Shown here piece by piece: positions 1 through 5,542 of a stretch of DNA of 6,116 nucleotides. A model generated the notes under the pieces. It ran no database searches, was not told the origin of the DNA, and saw nothing but the letters and a program-made list of their open reading frames with translations. A program made the translations under genes and the position numbers. Source of the DNA: Chitinophagaceae bacterium (lineage in GTDB: Bacteria > Bacteroidota > Bacteroidia > Chitinophagales > Chitinophagaceae). How positions within the stretch are numbered: position 1 is the stretch's first letter; each line of letters starts with the position of its first letter. The stretch spans positions 1 to 6,116 of the forward strand of contig JAOQAL010000184.1 in assembly GCA_025963615.1 (NCBI GenBank), in the 5' to 3' direction.

Positions 1-1158
1 CATGGAACAAAAAAATATCCCAAAACAAAATTGGATGAGGAACTGGATTTCATCGGGGCCACTGTAAATACCTATGCATCGAAAGAATCCGGAGGTTTAT
101 CGGCTCAATTCGCCGCGAAAGATAAAAATGAAGTGCTGGATATTATAAAAGAATTAATCACCGAACCTGTTTTTGATACCGCCGAATTTAATAAGGAGAA
201 AAAAAGAACCCTGGTAACCCTGGAACAGGCGAAGGAAAGACCGCGGGCAGTGATCGGTTCCTACTTTGATAAATTTCTATATCATGATCATGTGTATGGA
301 AACATTGTTTCGGGAACCGTGTCAACCGTAGCTGCCCTGAAAGCAGAGGATACCAAAAAATTCTACAGGGAAAATTATATCCCCAACGGTTCAGCCATTG
401 CGATTGTCGGAGATTTTATGGCCGGGGAAATGAAACCCTTGATCAGTAAATTGTTTTCTGGCTGGGCGCCCGGCAAACAACAGCGCGCTAACGTTGCCGC
501 TAAACCGATTGCTAAACCAGAAGGCAACCGGGTTTTATTGATTAACAAGGACGATGCGAAAGAAACTACTTTTTACATTGGTGGTCCCGGCATCGCCCGG
601 AATAATCCCGATTACGTAGCCATTGATGTGATCAATACGGCGTTTGGCGCCCGGTTTACTTCCTGGCTGAATGATGCGTTGCGGGTCAATTCAGGTCTTA
701 CTTATGGCGCTGGCAGCGGGTTTTATGCATTAAAAAATGGCGGATCATTCCGCATATCCACATTCACAGCGAAAGAGACGACGGAACCTGCCATCGATCT
801 GGCTTTGCATGTATTGGACAGCCTGCACCAGTATGGTTTTGATGAAAAAACCCTGAACTCTGCCAAGAATTATGTCAAAGGACAATCTCCGCCAAAATTT
901 GAAACCAGTGGACAGTTAGCGGGATTACTGACTCAAATGTTCTGGTATGATTTTAATGAATCGTTCATCAATAATTTTCAGAAAAATGTAGATGGGATTA
1001 CGGTTGATAAAGCGAAAGAAATGGTGGCTAAATATTTCCCAAAGGACAAACTGCAATTTGTACTGGTAGGCAAGGCCTCGGAAATAAAAAAGATAGCGCA
1101 GAAATATGGCCCCGTCACGGAAGTACAGATTAAAGAGGAACCAAAAAAAACTTTTTAA
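1..1158 (+). CDS. M16 family (insulinase-like) zinc peptidase-family protein, 5' end missing; probably the non-catalytic partner type
   Basis: The frame is open from the first base, so the gene begins upstream. The TTG at 31 is an internal codon, not a start. 385 residues are visible (numbered here from base 1). The N-terminal M16 domain tail contains GTKKYPKTKLDEELDFIGA (2-20) and NYIPNGSAIAIVGDF. The second M16 domain holds the R/Y substrate-binding pair in LRVNSGLTYG (R228, Y235). Family knowledge: M16B proteins often work as pairs, one with the HxxEH...E zinc site and one carrying the R/Y pair. Here the residue aligning with the distal zinc-ligand Glu appears to be Thr73 (eight before Pro81, in TLEQAKERP), which points to the non-catalytic partner, although the HxxEH region lies outside the window. 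The protein is probably periplasmic or secreted, but the signal peptide would be upstream and unseen. rlmH follows after 11 nt and is probably co-transcribed. Family assignment is firm; catalytic status is inference. Confidence 0.9.
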   Translation, partial: HGTKKYPKTKLDEELDFIGATVNTYASKESGGLSAQFAAKDKNEVLDIIKELITEPVFDTAEFNKEKKRTLVTLEQAKERPRAVIGSYFDKFLYHDHVYGNIVSGTVSTVAALKAEDTKKFYRENYIPNGSAIAIVGDFMAGEMKPLISKLFSGWAPGKQQRANVAAKPIAKPEGNRVLLINKDDAKETTFYIGGPGIARNNPDYVAIDVINTAFGARFTSWLNDALRVNSGLTYGAGSGFYALKNGGSFRISTFTAKETTEPAIDLALHVLDSLHQYGFDEKTLNSAKNYVKGQSPPKFETSGQLAGLLTQMFWYDFNESFINNFQKNVDGITVDKAKEMVAKYFPKDKLQFVLVGKASEIKKIAQKYGPVTEVQIKEEPKKTF

Positions 1159-1169
1159 TACACGCAATC

Positions 1170-1643
1170 ATGAAACTTCATTTCTGGGCAATAGGAAAAA
1201 ACAATGAACCGTATGTGAAAGAAGGCGTTGAAGATTTCACCAAACGGATCTCAAAATATTACCCGGTGGAATGGAGTATTATCCCGGTTCCTAAAAATGC
1301 AGGAATGATGAGCGAAATGGACTTAAAAAAGAAGGAAGGAGAAATTATCATTGACTGGCTGAATAAAGATGATTACCTCATTGCCCTGGACGAACGCGGA
1401 AAAGAGCTGACTTCTGAAACGCTGGCCGATTTTATCATAAAGCGTTCCAATCAAAGCGTAAGAAATCTTATCTTCCTGATTGGTGGTGCTTTTGGCCTGG
1501 ACGCAGTGGTGTTGGAAAGGGCCAATTACAGGTGGAGTTTATCACAACTCACGTTTCCCCATCAACTGGTGCGGTTGATTTTAGCGGAGCAGGTATACCG
1601 CGCCTGCACGATTATTAAAAATGAAAAATATCATCATCGCTAA
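1170..1643 (+). CDS. rlmH: 23S rRNA (pseudouridine(1915)-N3)-methyltransferase RlmH
   Basis: RlmH is a cytoplasmic SPOUT-class enzyme. It uses S-adenosylmethionine to methylate N3 of pseudouridine 1915 in helix 69 of 23S rRNA, acting on assembled 70S ribosomes as a homodimer. The 157 residues match the family length (about 155-160). Visible signatures are LDERGKELTSE (73-83), the SAM-binding loop FLIGGAFGLD (102-111), the trefoil-knot segment LSQLTFPHQLVRLILAEQ (124-141) followed by VYRA, and the C-terminal KYHHR that is diagnostic of the family. The ATG at 1170 gives the expected N-terminus MKLHFWAIGK. There is no Shine-Dalgarno sequence, as is usual in Bacteroidota. It sits 11 nt after the M16 gene and 40 nt before the rhomboid gene, and no promoter box is visible in either gap, so transcription from upstream is likely. 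Confidence 0.97.
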   Translation: MKLHFWAIGKNNEPYVKEGVEDFTKRISKYYPVEWSIIPVPKNAGMMSEMDLKKKEGEIIIDWLNKDDYLIALDERGKELTSETLADFIIKRSNQSVRNLIFLIGGAFGLDAVVLERANYRWSLSQLTFPHQLVRLILAEQVYRACTIIKNEKYHHR

Positions 1644-1683
1644 GAGACGCTAATAACACTAATTAATTTAATTAAACACAAGT

Positions 1684-2361
1684 ATGGATTTATCAATAAC
1701 GCTCATCATCATCATCATCACCTGCATTATTTCTATCAGTGCCTTCAGCAATCACAAGATAATGAACGACCTGATCTTTTATCCTCCGGCCATCAGCCAG
1801 CAAAATCAATGGTATCTTTTTTTTAGTTGCGGCCTGATCCATGCCGACTGGGCCCACTTGTTCTTTAACATGTACGTGTTATATGCATTTGGATCGGGGC
1901 AACATAAGCAGGGCGTGGAATTTATATTTAAAGAAGTGTTTGCGGAAAAAGGTGCGATCCTATACCTCGTCATGTATATCGCTGCCCTGGCAGTATGCCT
2001 GATCCCCACGTATTCTAAAAATAAAAACAACCAACAATACCGTAGTCTCGGCGCTTCGGGAGCCGTTTCGGCCGTCGTATTTGCCTATATGATGTTTAAT
2101 CCCATGCAGGGAATGGGATTGCTGTTTCTGCCTATATATATTCCAGGCTTCCTGTTCGGCATCATTTACCTCGTTATCTCCTCCTGGCTTTCAAGAAAAG
2201 GCGGCAGCAACATCAATCACTCGGCACATATCTGGGGAGCGCTATTCGGCATCGTATTCGTTATTTTCGTCTGCCAGTTTTTTTCCAGTTTCCCGGTGCT
2301 TCAAAACTTTATACAACAGATAAAAAATACAGACCCTTCTAAAATAATTACGTTTGGCTGA
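1684..2361 (+). CDS. rhomboid family intramembrane serine protease, catalytic residues intact
   Basis: This 225-residue integral membrane protein has the hydrophobic pattern of a six-helix rhomboid. The residues needed for catalysis align with E. coli GlpG: H53, H58 and N62 in HADWAHLFFN (the oxyanion-hole and TM2 motif, same spacing as H145/H150/N154), the nucleophile S125 in GASG (123-126), and the general base H182 in HSAHIWGALFG (179-189). Rhomboids cleave transmembrane segments of other membrane proteins within the bilayer; the substrate here cannot be told from sequence. Between TM2 and TM3 is a polar stretch (about 71-90), and a second lies before the active-site Ser (about 109-120, rich in Lys/Asn). 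TM1 contains a run of Ile (8-12) encoded by five ATC codons. The ATG at 1684 is preceded by an A/T-rich leader without a Shine-Dalgarno sequence. The last 14 bp overlap the convergent tilS end. Function class is firm; no gene name is justified. Confidence 0.93.
   Translation: MDLSITLIIIIITCIISISAFSNHKIMNDLIFYPPAISQQNQWYLFFSCGLIHADWAHLFFNMYVLYAFGSGQHKQGVEFIFKEVFAEKGAILYLVMYIAALAVCLIPTYSKNKNNQQYRSLGASGAVSAVVFAYMMFNPMQGMGLLFLPIYIPGFLFGIIYLVISSWLSRKGGSNINHSAHIWGALFGIVFVIFVCQFFSSFPVLQNFIQQIKNTDPSKIITFG
1705..1719. repeat. (ATC)5 trinucleotide repeat in the rhomboid TM1
   Basis: Five perfect ATC units encode Ile8 to Ile12 of the first membrane helix of the rhomboid protein, with a partial unit on each side. 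A change in unit number would keep the frame and only lengthen or shorten the hydrophobic run. Confidence 0.8.
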
Positions 2362-3763
2362 ATACCACTTCCAGGATCCTTTTTGTTTTATCCGTGATCT
2401 TAAACCGGTCATCCACCCGGTGGCCGATGACCCAGATTATTTTTTGATCCATTTCGAGCACCCATATTTTTTCCTTATCGGTCCTGGAAAGCTTTTGGTC
2501 AATAAAGAAACGGGATAATTTCTTTTTTCCCGGCCCGCCGGAAGGCTTGTTTTTCATACCTAACGGGTAAAAGTAGTCGCCGGTTTTCCATTTACGGAGA
2601 ATGATCGGGAATTTTATTTTGCCGGAGTCGAGCATGGCGTACTGAGGACTGCGCCGATAGCTATCGGGTACGGAAGAGTGTGCCGTTAGCTGGTCAAACT
2701 GTAATCGCCCAGCTGCAAACTCAACCAACTTAACAGGCTCTTCCAGTAGAATAGTAGTCGCTTCAGCAGCCACCACCGGTGCAATGATAAGCCAGTTACG
2801 GTTTTTAATCACGCGGTGCGAGGCGGAAGCCACATATTTCCCGGTGTCGCTGTCCAGCAAATCAATGACTTCATGGACCTGTGCTGCATGAAAGCCAAAG
2901 TCTTTTATGATTTCAAATACAATGCTATGAAGCGGTTCCGACTTTTTTAATTTAAGCACCGGGATATGAATTTCATTTCCTTTTGGCGCAATCAATTTCT
3001 TTTTATGCTGATCTATTGACTGTTGATATAACAGTTCAATATCCCTGAATCGTGGAAGATTGTCAGCCAGGTTATTTTCTGCTTCCGGAAAAATTTTTTG
3101 CACCATCGGAATGAGATGGTGCCGGAAATAATTGCGTGAATATTTATCTGATTCATTGGAGCTATCTACCACCCAACTTAAATTATTTTCTTTCGCAAAA
3201 GTGAGCAACTCCTCTTTCCTGGCAAACAATAAAGGCCTCACAATTTTTCCCTGCTTAGGCAATATGCCCCGCAAACCAGCGATACCGGTGCCCTTGAAAA
3301 AATTCATCAGCATGGTTTCGATATTATCATCGATATGATGGGCGGTGAGAAGATGAATGGTGAGTGGTGAATGCTGAGTGGTGAGGGTTGAATGGTGAAT
3401 GGGGAGTCGTGAGTGTTGGGAAAGAAGTTCGTCGAACCAGCGGTATCTTAATTCTCTGGCGGCTACCTGGATAGAAAGTTTTTTTTCTTTAGCATAGGTT
3501 TCTGTTTCAAATTTCCTGACCCAGGTTTCTACTCCATATCGGATCCCTAACGCTTTAACGAATTCTTCGTCTCTTTCACTTTCTGCTCCTCTTAATTGAA
3601 AATTACAATGTGCAATGATAAAATCAAATCCCGCCTGTCTGCATAATTCGCATAGCACCACAGAATCAACACCGCCGCTTACGGCAAGCAGCAGTTTATC
3701 TTTTGGATGAAAAAGATTATGTAATAAAATATATTTTTTAAATTCAAGCAACAGGTCCATCAT
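2348..3763 (-). CDS. tilS: tRNA(Ile)-lysidine synthetase TilS with in-frame repeat insertions
   Basis: TilS uses ATP to attach lysine to C34 of the CAU anticodon of a minor tRNA-Ile, changing both its amino-acid identity and its codon reading from AUG to AUA. It is cytoplasmic and normally essential. The N-terminal PP-loop ATPase domain shows LLLAVSGGVDS (24-34, PP-loop 29-34), AHCNFQLRGAESERDE (51-66), the TAHHIDDNIET motif (140-150), GTGIAGLRGI and YSRNYFRHHLIP (208-219). The C-terminal TilS domain shows FPIILRKWKTGDYFYPLGM (385-403), KKKLSRFFIDQKLS and RVDDRFKIT. At 471 residues it is longer than typical members (E. coli 432). The excess fits a 21-residue repeat block (117-137), a palindrome-encoded stretch near 366-370 and a PSGGPG segment (407-412). 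It is the last gene of a three-gene unit, starting 1 nt after the DUF3592-like stop; two adjacent ATGs (3763 and 3760) are possible starts. The catalytic motifs look intact, so I read it as functional. Confidence 0.96.
   Translation of the reverse strand: MMDLLLEFKKYILLHNLFHPKDKLLLAVSGGVDSVVLCELCRQAGFDFIIAHCNFQLRGAESERDEEFVKALGIRYGVETWVRKFETETYAKEKKLSIQVAARELRYRWFDELLSQHSRLPIHHSTLTTQHSPLTIHLLTAHHIDDNIETMLMNFFKGTGIAGLRGILPKQGKIVRPLLFARKEELLTFAKENNLSWVVDSSNESDKYSRNYFRHHLIPMVQKIFPEAENNLADNLPRFRDIELLYQQSIDQHKKKLIAPKGNEIHIPVLKLKKSEPLHSIVFEIIKDFGFHAAQVHEVIDLLDSDTGKYVASASHRVIKNRNWLIIAPVVAAEATTILLEEPVKLVEFAAGRLQFDQLTAHSSVPDSYRRSPQYAMLDSGKIKFPIILRKWKTGDYFYPLGMKNKPSGGPGKKKLSRFFIDQKLSRTDKEKIWVLEMDQKIIWVIGHRVDDRFKITDKTKRILEVVFSQT
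2654..2667. repeat. 14-bp perfect palindrome CCGATAGCTATCGG inside tilS
   Basis: The sequence is its own reverse complement over 14 bp. It encodes part of Pro366 through Arg370 (PDSYR) in the variable linker just before the C-terminal TilS domain. Its symmetry and its place in a poorly conserved linker fit a short interspersed palindromic element. I recall similar GATAGCTATC palindromes as frequent in Bacteroidota genomes, but cannot count them here. Confidence 0.6.
3354..3416. repeat. Array of nine degenerate 7-bp units (consensus TGARTGG) translated within tilS
   Basis: Nine consecutive 7-bp units begin at 3354, 3361, 3368, 3375, 3382, 3389, 3396, 3403 and 3410. Unit types are TGAATGG (three times), TGAGTGG (twice), TGAATGC, TGAGGGT, GGAGTCG and TGAGTGT. 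The total is 63 bp, a multiple of three, so the reading frame of tilS on the minus strand is kept. Three DNA units make one protein unit of seven residues, giving HSRLPIH, HSTLTTQ and HSPLTIH (117-137), which agree with HSxLxx(H/Q). The block sits between the helix LRYRWFDELL and the conserved LTAHHIDD motif, where usual TilS proteins have only about ten residues. Confidence 0.9.
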
Positions 3764-3764
3764 C

Positions 3765-4184
3765 TTATTTAGTTAGGTATTTATAGGCAAACCAAATTCC
3801 TGCAATAAAAAGCAGGATCCCTCCGACAACAATAAAATAACCGATTTTTGAAAAATCAACCGATGTTTTATAGATAAATTCTTTTGGTTTGGCCGGGTTG
3901 TAAACAACTTTAACTTGTTGCCCCTGTTTCAAAAGGAACTGTGGCAATCCAATGTTGGCAGATTCAGTAATCCATAAACCTTCCTTTGTTACAAATCGTA
4001 TAACAGGATAAGCTACCCCACTAGTTGAACCAGAAGAGGACTCAAATCCAAATATTACCCCCTCTACTTCAATACCATTGGTTAGAAGTTTCTTTCTTTT
4101 TGTAATAAATTTTAAGCCGGCAAATAGAAGTCCTAAGCCAATAAAAAGTGGAATTAAAATATTTATACTTCGGGCATCAATCAT
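3765..4184 (-). CDS. DUF3592-like membrane protein of unknown function
   Basis: The product has 139 residues if it starts at the ATG at 4184, which I prefer because that leaves 7 nt after the stop of the upstream TPR gene. The longer frame from 4238 would overlap that gene by 47 bp and add a non-conserved N-terminus. Two hydrophobic segments (about 7-27 and 115-135) flank a soluble part of roughly 85 residues. That part contains the features typical of DUF3592: a Gly-Val start (GVIFGF, 42-47), YPVIRFVTKEG (59-69) and GQQVKVVYNPAKPKEF (88-103). Such proteins are thought to place a small beta-rich domain between two membrane anchors; no biochemical role is established to my knowledge. By a rough hand count the gene is about 35% GC, against about 50% in etfB and the TPR gene, so it may be a later arrival in the unit. 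tilS begins 1 nt after its stop. Confidence 0.78.
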   Translation of the reverse strand: MIDARSINILIPLFIGLGLLFAGLKFITKRKKLLTNGIEVEGVIFGFESSSGSTSGVAYPVIRFVTKEGLWITESANIGLPQFLLKQGQQVKVVYNPAKPKEFIYKTSVDFSKIGYFIVVGGILLFIAGIWFAYKYLTK

Positions 4185-4191
4185 AATTTTA

Positions 4192-4503
4192 TTAAAATAA
4201 TAGTTGTTCAAGGGCACTCCGCAACTCACCAAATGCATGGGGATCTCCTGCTTTCTGACTCACAGCCATTCCCTTTTCATATACTTTTAGCGCCTCTTCC
4301 ACTGCATTATTGCGTTCCAGCAGTTTAGCAAGATGATAATAACTGCCCACATAACCGGGATCCCGGGCGAGAATTTCTTCAAATAATTTCCGCGCCGCGG
4401 CATCGTCACCGGCTTTTACATATTCCAATGCGAGGGCATGCTGCACAAAACTATCGGCAGGGCTGGTTTCCAGGAATTTTTTTAGCTTTTCGATGCGTTC
4501 CAT
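4192..4503 (-). CDS. small tetratricopeptide repeat (TPR) protein
   Basis: This is a 103-residue soluble protein with no signal peptide or membrane segment. Two TPR units are visible: about 17-50 (with A-L-A-L-E-Y, then A-A-R-K-L-F and a closing DPG) and about 51-84 (YVGSYYHLAKLLER, then EEALKVYEKGM). The first 16 residues (MERIEKLKKFLETSPA) probably form a leading helix. I recognise the pattern as a small TPR protein common in Bacteroidota genomes, but I know of no assigned function; TPR folds normally bind partner proteins. It is the first gene of the minus-strand unit with the DUF3592-like gene and tilS, and is divergent from etfB across 102 bp. The start ATG at 4503 gives the natural N-terminus and lies just after an A-rich stretch without a good Shine-Dalgarno sequence. 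Confidence 0.85.
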   Translation of the reverse strand: MERIEKLKKFLETSPADSFVQHALALEYVKAGDDAAARKLFEEILARDPGYVGSYYHLAKLLERNNAVEEALKVYEKGMAVSQKAGDPHAFGELRSALEQLLF

Positions 4504-4551
4504 TCTTCAAAAAATTTTCTTTTATTATGCCCGAAATAAATCTTTAACGCT

Positions 4552-4559
4552 TACCTTTG
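4552..4559 (+). promoter_or_regulatory. Candidate Bacteroidota-type -7 promoter box (TACCTTTG) for etfB
   Basis: TACCTTTG matches the Bacteroidota -7 consensus TAnnTTTG at every fixed position and lies 46 nt before the etfB ATG, in the 102-bp gap between the divergent TPR gene and etfB. A matching -33 TTTG is not evident at the usual distance, so the call rests on one box and position. Transcription would start near 4565, giving a leader of about 40 nt. I saw no equally good box for the TPR gene on the minus strand. Confidence 0.45.
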
Positions 4560-4597
4560 TTTTAGTTGCATAAACAACCTTTTGGATCACGATAAAA

Positions 4598-4609
4598 ATG
4601 CCTGAATGA
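4598..4609 (+). other. Three-codon minimal reading frame overlapping the etfB start
   Basis: An ATG at 4598, preceded by AAAA, is followed by CCT, GAA and TGA. The TGA (4607-4609) overlaps the etfB start codon (4606-4608) as ATGA, the arrangement used for termination-reinitiation coupling. With so few codons this may be chance; no evidence of translation can be seen from sequence alone. Confidence 0.2.
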
Positions 4610-5349
4610 AGATTTTAGTTTGTATTACTAAAACGCCGGACACTACGGCAAAAATAGCTTTCACTGATAACAACACGAAATTCGATACCAATGGCGTTCA
4701 ATGGATCATTAATCCGTACGACGAATGGTACTCTTTGGTTCGTGCCATTGAGCTGAAAGAAAAAGATGCGTCCACCGTTATTCATTTAGTTACCGTCGGG
4801 GGCCCGGATACAGAACCCATCATCCGCAAAGCATTAGCCCTTGGCGGTGATGAAGCTTTCCGTGTAAATGCGGAAGGCCATGATAGTTTTTATATCGCTT
4901 CGCAAATTGCGGAAATAGCAAGACAAGGCGCTTACGACCTGGTGTTTACCGGTAAGGAAACCATTGACTATAACGGTTCTTCCATCGGCGGGATGGTAGC
5001 GGAACTGCTGGACCTGCCCTATGTATCGCTGGCAGTAAAATTTGAGTTGAATGGTGCATTGGCAACCATCGCCCGCGAAATAGAAGGCGGCGAAGAAATT
5101 AACGAAGTAGCGTTGCCGGTAGTAGTAAGTTGCCAAAAAGGAATGGCAGAACAACGCATCCCAAATATGCGCGGTATTATGGCAGCCCGTACAAAACCAT
5201 TGAAAGTGGTGGAACCGGTAGCCGTCGATGCACTCACCAGTATCGTAAGTTATGGTTTGCCGCCAGCAAAGGCCGGTGTAAAACTGGTTCCTGCAGATCA
5301 TGTGGAAGAACTGGTACGCCTGCTCCATGAAGAGGCGAAAGCGTTTTAA
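4606..5349 (+). CDS. etfB: electron transfer flavoprotein subunit beta (EtfB)
   Basis: EtfB is the smaller subunit of the cytoplasmic electron transfer flavoprotein. The heterodimer carries electrons from acyl-CoA dehydrogenases of fatty-acid and amino-acid breakdown to ETF:quinone oxidoreductase. The beta subunit binds AMP structurally in the classical type. The 247 residues match the family length. Visible are the N-terminal MKILVCITKTPDT strand, NPYDEWYSLVRAIELKE (36-52), the ALALGGDEA turn (76-84), and the nucleotide-binding stretch FTGKETIDYNGSSIGGMVAE (114-133). The segment REIEGGEEINEVALPVVVSC (157-176) resembles the ETF-beta signature with Asn at one usually aliphatic position. RIPNMRGIMAARTKPL (184-199) follows. 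Nothing suggests the bifurcating FixA type, but I cannot exclude it by eye. A TAnnTTTG box lies upstream; etfA follows after 196 nt. Confidence 0.96.
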   Translation: MKILVCITKTPDTTAKIAFTDNNTKFDTNGVQWIINPYDEWYSLVRAIELKEKDASTVIHLVTVGGPDTEPIIRKALALGGDEAFRVNAEGHDSFYIASQIAEIARQGAYDLVFTGKETIDYNGSSIGGMVAELLDLPYVSLAVKFELNGALATIAREIEGGEEINEVALPVVVSCQKGMAEQRIPNMRGIMAARTKPLKVVEPVAVDALTSIVSYGLPPAKAGVKLVPADHVEELVRLLHEEAKAF

Positions 5350-5356
5350 TGAACCC

Positions 5357-5386
5357 TAAGTTCTTTTGTTTCAGCAGAAGAACTTA
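5357..5386. other. 12-bp stem-loop directly after etfB
   Basis: Bases 5357-5368 pair with 5375-5386 around a 6-nt loop (TTTCAG). Nine outer pairs (TAAGTTCTT with AAGAACTTA) are perfect, then come one G-U and two further Watson-Crick pairs. The stem begins 7 nt after the etfB stop. No run of T follows on the plus strand, so it is not a standard intrinsic terminator. It could stabilise the etfB 3' end, mark an RNA processing point, or attenuate read-through into etfA. Confidence 0.6.
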
Positions 5387-5434
5387 AGTTGAAAATTTGT
5401 CACGTTAGATTTTAGATCTTTAAATAAGATAGGA

Positions 5435-5471
5435 TTTATTGCCGGATAAGAAATTAAACTCTTTACTTTTT
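5435..5471 (+). promoter_or_regulatory. Weak candidate promoter for etfA in the etfB-etfA gap
   Basis: TTTATTG (5435-5441) and TACTTTTT (5464-5471) resemble a Bacteroidota -33/-7 pair, with 7 of 8 positions matching reasonably at the -7 box and a spacing of 22 nt, slightly longer than usual. It lies 74 nt before the etfA ATG and overlaps a small inverted repeat (GGATAA 5444-5449 with TTATCC 5470-5475). The AT-richness of the region makes chance matches likely. Confidence 0.2.
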
Positions 5472-5515
5472 ATCCTGCCACAACCCAGTTAGACTAACAC
5501 GGTCGACGGAACTAT

Positions 5516-5542
5516 AAACTAATAAACTCCAAACTTCAAACT
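5516..5542 (+). repeat. Four AAACT motifs with 7-8 nt period in the etfA leader
   Basis: AAACT occurs at 5516, 5524, 5531 and 5538, ending three bases before the etfA ATG at 5546. The stretch has no G and should stay unpaired, which fits an A-rich ribosome-loading leader in a phylum that rarely uses Shine-Dalgarno pairing. Whether the periodic repetition has a role of its own is unknown. Confidence 0.5.

Noticed and set aside
31..33. TTG as the true start of the M16 gene
   Set aside because: The upstream codons in the same frame encode GTKKYPKTK, a conserved part of the M16 fold, so the protein continues upstream of the window.
925..1167. 80-codon minus-strand frame opposite the M16 gene end
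   Set aside because: It is a low-complexity aromatic-rich product antisense to a clearly conserved M16 C-terminus.
2373..2385. Terminator for the convergent pair (AGGATCCT followed by T residues)
   Set aside because: The palindrome is only 8 bp with no loop possible and lies inside tilS coding sequence.
3354..3416. CRISPR-like or regulatory direct-repeat array
   Set aside because: Units are 7 bp, contiguous and without spacers, and lie within an intact coding frame; this is a short tandem repeat, not CRISPR or an operator array.
4185..4238. Longer N-terminus for the DUF3592-like protein from the ATG at 4238
   Set aside because: It would overlap the TPR gene by 47 bp and add 18 residues unlike the family; the ATG at 4184 fits the spacing and places the first membrane helix near the N-terminus.
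4834..5328. 164-codon open frame on the minus strand opposite etfB
   Set aside because: It lies wholly within etfB, its product is rich in Cys, His, Phe and Tyr with no recognisable domain, and it has no upstream signals; it is an antisense shadow.
5357..5386. Intrinsic terminator after etfB
   Set aside because: The stem is good but AT-rich and is not followed by a T run, and the partner gene etfA lies downstream on the same strand.
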